A stretch of DNA of 64,000 nucleotides from NCBI RefSeq assembly GCF_024347135.1, contig NZ_AP024908.1, positions 620,001 to 684,000 of the forward strand, read 5' to 3'. The position numbers and the translations under genes are program-made. Shown in pieces: positions 61,107 to 64,000 of the stretch. Under the pieces are notes generated by a model that was given only the letters and a program-made list of their open reading frames with translations, had not been told where the DNA came from and did no database searches. The first letter of the stretch is position 1, and each line of letters opens with the position of its first letter. The DNA is from Vibrio spartinae. GTDB taxonomy: Bacteria > Pseudomonadota > Gammaproteobacteria > Enterobacterales > Vibrionaceae.

Positions 61107-61139
61107 AATATCCCGGCATTGGATTGATACCGGGATATT
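61107..61139. terminator. terminator between dbpA and the convergent small gene
   Basis: AATATCCCGG (61107-61116) pairs perfectly with CCGGGATATT (61130-61139), loop of 13 bases, preceded by an A-run and lying between convergent genes. Confidence 0.8.
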
Positions 61140-61189
61140 AAGAGAATGATCATCCAATTAATATGGGGACAAAAAATTCGTAATTGGGA

Positions 61190-61537
61190 TCATTCAGAAA
61201 TTTGAAACTCAATGATATGACACATGTGTCCAGCGGGTGTATCTACCCCTTGAGTAACAACCTTGACGGTTTTCTTCGCCACATATGCTGCCATTAAAGC
61301 GGACATCATCCCTTTACTCCCCGGATCATTTTCATTGATATATGACCAAGACGGATTTTTAGGGCCATTGTGACAATGCCATGCACCGGGATTATTTGAA
61401 ATCACCCGAAAGTGAAAATTCGTCGGTCCCGACATAAAAATAGCACTAATCTTGAATGCTCCCGGATATTCTGCAGCTTGAATGACTCCACTCAAAGTAA
61501 TTCCCATCACAATTAAAATTCGAAAAATATTCTTCAT
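61190..61537 (-). CDS. small secreted protein of unknown function, 115 aa
   Basis: The signal peptide (MKNIFRILIVMGITLSGVIQ, cleavage after QAA) is followed by ~93 residues with two cysteines (AWHCHNGPKNPSW and HMCHIIEF) that may form a disulfide bond. The sequence YPGAFKISAIFMSGPTNFHF and the Gly/Asn-rich middle suggest a small beta-rich fold. I do not recognise the family. It looks like the short secreted hypothetical proteins common in vibrios. It is convergent with dbpA. Confidence 0.7.
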   Translation of the reverse strand: MKNIFRILIVMGITLSGVIQAAEYPGAFKISAIFMSGPTNFHFRVISNNPGAWHCHNGPKNPSWSYINENDPGSKGMMSALMAAYVAKKTVKVVTQGVDTPAGHMCHIIEFQISE

Positions 61538-61713
61538 TGATATTCCTAGTTAATATTAAAAATAATAATAACACCTGAGTCCTGAAATAAAATTATTGGG
61601 TGTCATCATAAGAGTCAGAAATTGTATCAGTCTAGTAAAATGTTTCAACGATTCTGATATTTAGATTAAAGAATTGAGTGTATTTTTATAATTCTGCTGA
61701 AGAAAACACTAAA

Positions 61714-61900
61714 GCGTCTGTCCTCATAGCATATCTGTTCTCATAGCAATCATCCTTACAACAATTCAATATGTCGCTACGATTGTGCTAAAGCGTCTAT
61801 GCCTTTATTCCAACAACTTTCCATCACTGTTATGAATACCCGAAGAGCCCGCTAACGTGTCTGTCCTCATAACTTCCATAACTTTTGTTCTCATAACTTT
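61714..61900 (-). repeat. GGACAGAC-family repeat cluster before the GNAT-nitrilase gene
   Basis: Clear reverse-oriented copies are GCGTCTGTCCTCATAGC (61714-61730) and GTGTCTGTCCTCATAAC (61857-61873). Degenerate neighbours keep the same flank: CTGTTCTCATAGC (~61735), AAAGCGTCTATGCCTTTATT (~61790) and TTGTTCTCATAAC (~61886). The rest of the 537-base gap (61538-62074) has no gene. Confidence 0.8.
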
Positions 61901-62074
61901 GTTGGACACAACAGGCGCTTTATGAGTAAAGTAATTGATAACCAAAGCCTAACCAATACCCGACTATTTCACTAAGTTAAATATGGTACACTTACACTAA
62001 TGCAAACTTCCCACCGTAATATTACGTTAGGCAAACCCAGTTTATAATCAAATAGCAAAAATCCAGAGGTACTT

Positions 62075-63613
62075 ATGAAAACGTCCAACCCACGACTGAC
62101 GTTGCGTGTGATTGAAAAGAGCGACTACGATGAGCTCGCAGAACTCATGGATCTCGTCTTTCCCGACGTAGGTGGGGCATGGCCAAAAATGACCATCATG
62201 GATCTGATTCGCCAATTTCCAGATGGACAGATCTGTATTGAAGACAACGGAAAAATTGTTGCCGCAGCGCTCACGATCAAAGTTGATTACAACCGTTACT
62301 CACTGCCCCATGTTTACACCGACATTGTTGATGAAAAAAATGTCATTCAGCATAACCCACATGGTGATGCAATGTATGGGCTCGATGTCTTCGTTCACCC
62401 TGACTATCGCGGTATGCGTTTAGGCCGCCGTTTATATCATGCGCGCAAAGAACTGTGTCAAAGTGAAAATCTGAAAGCCATTCTGACTGGTGGCCGGATC
62501 ACGGGCTACCACAAACTTTCTGATGAACTCAAAGTCGCTGAATACATTGAACAGGTTAAGCGTAAAACGATTCATGACCCAATTCTCTCTTTCCAGCTTG
62601 CCAATGACTTTGATGTCAAACGGATTATGCGCCACTATCTGCCTGAAGATGATAAGTCTCAGGGCTACGCGACTCTCCTTGAGTGGGATAACTTCTTTTA
62701 TGAAGAAGACCAATCATCCATCCATGAGATTGATAAAACGCTGGTTCGTATTGGCATCGTGCAATGGCAAATGCGTCAAGTCACAAGTCTGGAGGATTTA
62801 CTTGAGCAATCAGAGTTCTTCATTAGCTCATTATCGAACTATAAAGCCGACTTTGCGCTCTTCCCTGAGTTTTTCAATGCACCACTCATGGGGCTTCAGC
62901 AAGATCAAACCTCAGTCGAAGCGATTCGCTATCTTGCATCCTTTAGTCGCGCGATTAAACAGCGCTTTTCTGAGCTTGCTATCACATACAACATCAATAT
63001 TATCGCCGGAAGTATGCCTGAAGAACGGGATGGCAAGTTGTACAATGTCTCTTATCTGCTTCAACGAGATGGCATGATTGATGAGCAGTTGAAGATCCAT
63101 ATTACACCACACGAACAACGCGACTGGGTCATTGATGGTGGTAATGAAATAAGGGTATTCGAAACCGATGCGGGACGGATTGGTATCCTCATCTGTTACG
63201 ATAGTGAGTTTCCTGAGCTTGGCCGAATGATGGCAGAAAAGGATGTACAAATCATGTTTGTGCCGTTTTGGACCGACACCAAAAATGGCTATCAACGCGT
63301 CCGTCTCTGTTCACAAGCAAGAGCCATTGAAAATGAGTGTTATGTCGCAATTGGAGGCAGTGTTGGTAACTTACCACGTGTGGACAATGTCGATATTCAA
63401 TACGCACAATCTGCGGTATTTTCACCATCCGATATCTTCTTCCCACACGATGCAACAATCACCGAAGCAAGTCCGAACACAGAGATGATCATCTTCGCCG
63501 ATGTTGATCTAGATAAATTGAAGCAACTGAATACCGAAGGATCCGTGACGAACTTACGTCACCGCCGTCTCGATGTTTACGGTGGCTTTACTCAACCCAA
63601 ACTAGGCAAATAA
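62075..63613 (+). CDS. GNAT acetyltransferase-nitrilase fusion protein
   Basis: A two-domain cytoplasmic protein, 512 aa. The N-terminal half is a GNAT acetyltransferase (~5-200), with LRVIEKSDYDELAELMDLVF and acetyl-CoA loop VHPDYRGMRLGRRLYHARKE. The second half (~220-505) is a carbon-nitrogen hydrolase with the Glu-Lys-Cys triad: Glu in DFALFPEFFNAPLM, Lys in EQLKIHITPHE and Cys in GRIGILICYDSEFPELGR. Fusions of this kind are conserved in many bacteria under the name bifunctional GNAT/carbon-nitrogen hydrolase; substrate unknown, possibly amide or N-acyl side products. AGAGGT lies before the ATG. It has its own terminator. Confidence 0.92.
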   Translation: MKTSNPRLTLRVIEKSDYDELAELMDLVFPDVGGAWPKMTIMDLIRQFPDGQICIEDNGKIVAAALTIKVDYNRYSLPHVYTDIVDEKNVIQHNPHGDAMYGLDVFVHPDYRGMRLGRRLYHARKELCQSENLKAILTGGRITGYHKLSDELKVAEYIEQVKRKTIHDPILSFQLANDFDVKRIMRHYLPEDDKSQGYATLLEWDNFFYEEDQSSIHEIDKTLVRIGIVQWQMRQVTSLEDLLEQSEFFISSLSNYKADFALFPEFFNAPLMGLQQDQTSVEAIRYLASFSRAIKQRFSELAITYNINIIAGSMPEERDGKLYNVSYLLQRDGMIDEQLKIHITPHEQRDWVIDGGNEIRVFETDAGRIGILICYDSEFPELGRMMAEKDVQIMFVPFWTDTKNGYQRVRLCSQARAIENECYVAIGGSVGNLPRVDNVDIQYAQSAVFSPSDIFFPHDATITEASPNTEMIIFADVDLDKLKQLNTEGSVTNLRHRRLDVYGGFTQPKLGK

Positions 63614-63620
63614 TCAGAAA

Positions 63621-63655
63621 AAAGGAGGGGTAACCCGATAACCCTCCTTTCTTTT
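63621..63655 (+). terminator. terminator after the GNAT-nitrilase gene
   Basis: AAAGGAGGGGTA (63621-63632) pairs with TAACCCTCCTTT (63639-63650) apart from one G-A mismatch, loop ACCCGA, followed by CTTTTC. Confidence 0.85.
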
Positions 63656-63667
63656 CCCACCGACTTA

Positions 63668-63685
63668 AAGTGTCTGTCCTTATAA
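63668..63685 (-). repeat. GGACAGAC-family repeat beside the CRISPR array
   Basis: AAGTGTCTGTCCTTATAA, reverse orientation, lies 10 bases before the first CRISPR repeat. The same word occurs again on the far side of the array at 63974. Confidence 0.8.
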
Positions 63686-63695
63686 CTCAATAACC

Positions 63696-63846
63696 CTGTT
63701 CATCCCCGTGTGTACGGGGAACACTGGAAGCAAGTCGCGGAAGAGGCGAGACAGCGCGGTTCATCCCCGTGTGTACGGGGAACACGGTGAGTTGCTAAAT
63801 GGCTTATTGGGTACATTCGGTTCATCCCCGTGTGTACGGGGAACAC
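63696..63846 (-). CRISPR. type I-E CRISPR array, three repeats and two spacers
   Basis: Three 29-base repeats lie at 63696-63724, 63757-63785 and 63818-63846. On the minus strand they start GTGTTCCCCGTACACACGGG and end GATGAACCG, the E. coli-type I-E repeat with its CCCCGT/ACGGGG hairpin. The two spacers (63725-63756 and 63786-63817) are both 32 bases, the I-E length. The leftmost repeat has one changed base at 63697, as expected for the old, leader-distal end, so the array should be transcribed leftwards from a leader at right. No cas gene is in the window; they may lie beyond the right edge. Confidence 0.95.
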
Positions 63847-63973
63847 TCTAGTTGTAGTGAATTGATTTATAAATATAAATTTCTACATTTACAATCTACC
63901 AACATTTTTTGTCTGTTTTAACGTTCATCGATCCAACCGAAAATGGTAAAACTATCGAGGACTTGGACGCTAT
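63847..63973 (-). promoter_or_regulatory. AT-rich putative CRISPR leader
   Basis: The DNA right of the last repeat is strongly AT-rich (runs such as ATTTATAAATATAAATTT at 63865-63882), typical of a leader that holds the promoter and IHF site. Position and the degenerate repeat at the other end both support this side as the leader. Confidence 0.6.
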
Positions 63974-64000
63974 AGTGTCTGTCCTTATAACTTAGTGTCT
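63974..64000 (-). repeat. GGACAGAC-family repeat at the window end
   Basis: AGTGTCTGTCCTTATAA (63974-63990) is followed by a second copy cut by the window edge (AGTGTCT, 63994-64000), a 20-base tandem period. Confidence 0.75.

Overview
The window looks like chromosomal DNA of a marine gammaproteobacterium, most likely a Vibrio or close relative. The reasons are gene content (DbpA, AhpC/AhpF, NrdD/NrdG, a HlyU/SqrR-type ArsR regulator, a UPF0319/DUF2057 protein, a FdhF/YdeP-type molybdoenzyme), a tRNA-Gly(TCC) that looks the same as the enterobacterial one, and moderate GC. Species cannot be fixed from sequence reading alone.

Layout. 1-1.2 kb: end of an AraC/MelR-like regulator, tRNA-Gly and a 63-aa conserved small protein. 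1.2-3.7 kb: molybdate importer modABC (minus strand). 3.9-8.0 kb: a minus-strand sensory cluster in the order chemoreceptor, membrane-tethered NMT1/SsuA-like binding protein, diguanylate cyclase; the last two genes overlap by 4 nt. 8.3-21.6 kb: a purine-catabolism island with a TetR/RutR-like regulator, a BMP-type nucleoside/purine ABC importer (ATPase, two permeases, binding protein), xanthine dehydrogenase xdhABC, OHCU decarboxylase, 5-hydroxyisourate hydrolase and guanine deaminase. RutR-like operator sites precede its transcription units, and ModABC would supply molybdenum to XDH. No uricase gene is present.

21.6-31.3 kb: small exported or lipid-anchored proteins, a REP-associated tyrosine transposase (RAYT), a MacA-MacB-TolC-like tripartite exporter and an SH3-domain protein. 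32-35 kb: a UDP-glucuronate epimerase-like gene next to decayed IS3 and IS66 remnants. 35.1-37.9 kb: anaerobic ribonucleotide reductase nrdDG behind a perfect FNR box and paired NrdR-like boxes. 37.9-44.8 kb: an RND efflux pair, an ArsR regulator with cysteines spaced like persulfide sensors, and a divergent DUF2892 plus CoA-disulfide reductase-rhodanese pair. 44.9-48.8 kb: Zn-dependent formaldehyde dehydrogenase, then ahpC and ahpF behind a full OxyR site. 48.8-50.1 kb: an intact IS256-family element with an 8-bp target duplication, inserted at the ahpF terminator. 50.4-63.6 kb: a DUF3750 protein, an Fe-S flavin oxidoreductase convergent with a YdeP-type molybdoenzyme, an AAA-type kinase, a lipoprotein, two DEAD-box helicases and a GNAT-nitrilase fusion. 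63.7-63.85 kb: a small type I-E CRISPR array.

The most unusual feature is a dispersed short motif, GGACAGAC (fuller form GAGGACAGACACTTTTAA), with about 26 copies in this window. It occurs in intergenic clusters, on both sides of the RAYT gene, and in frame inside at least four coding sequences, where it usually encodes Gly-Gln-Thr. Copies left of the RAYT are mostly in plus orientation and all copies right of it are in minus orientation. I interpret it as a RAYT-associated repeat family that lacks the usual REP hairpin and has expanded proteins such as XdhB.
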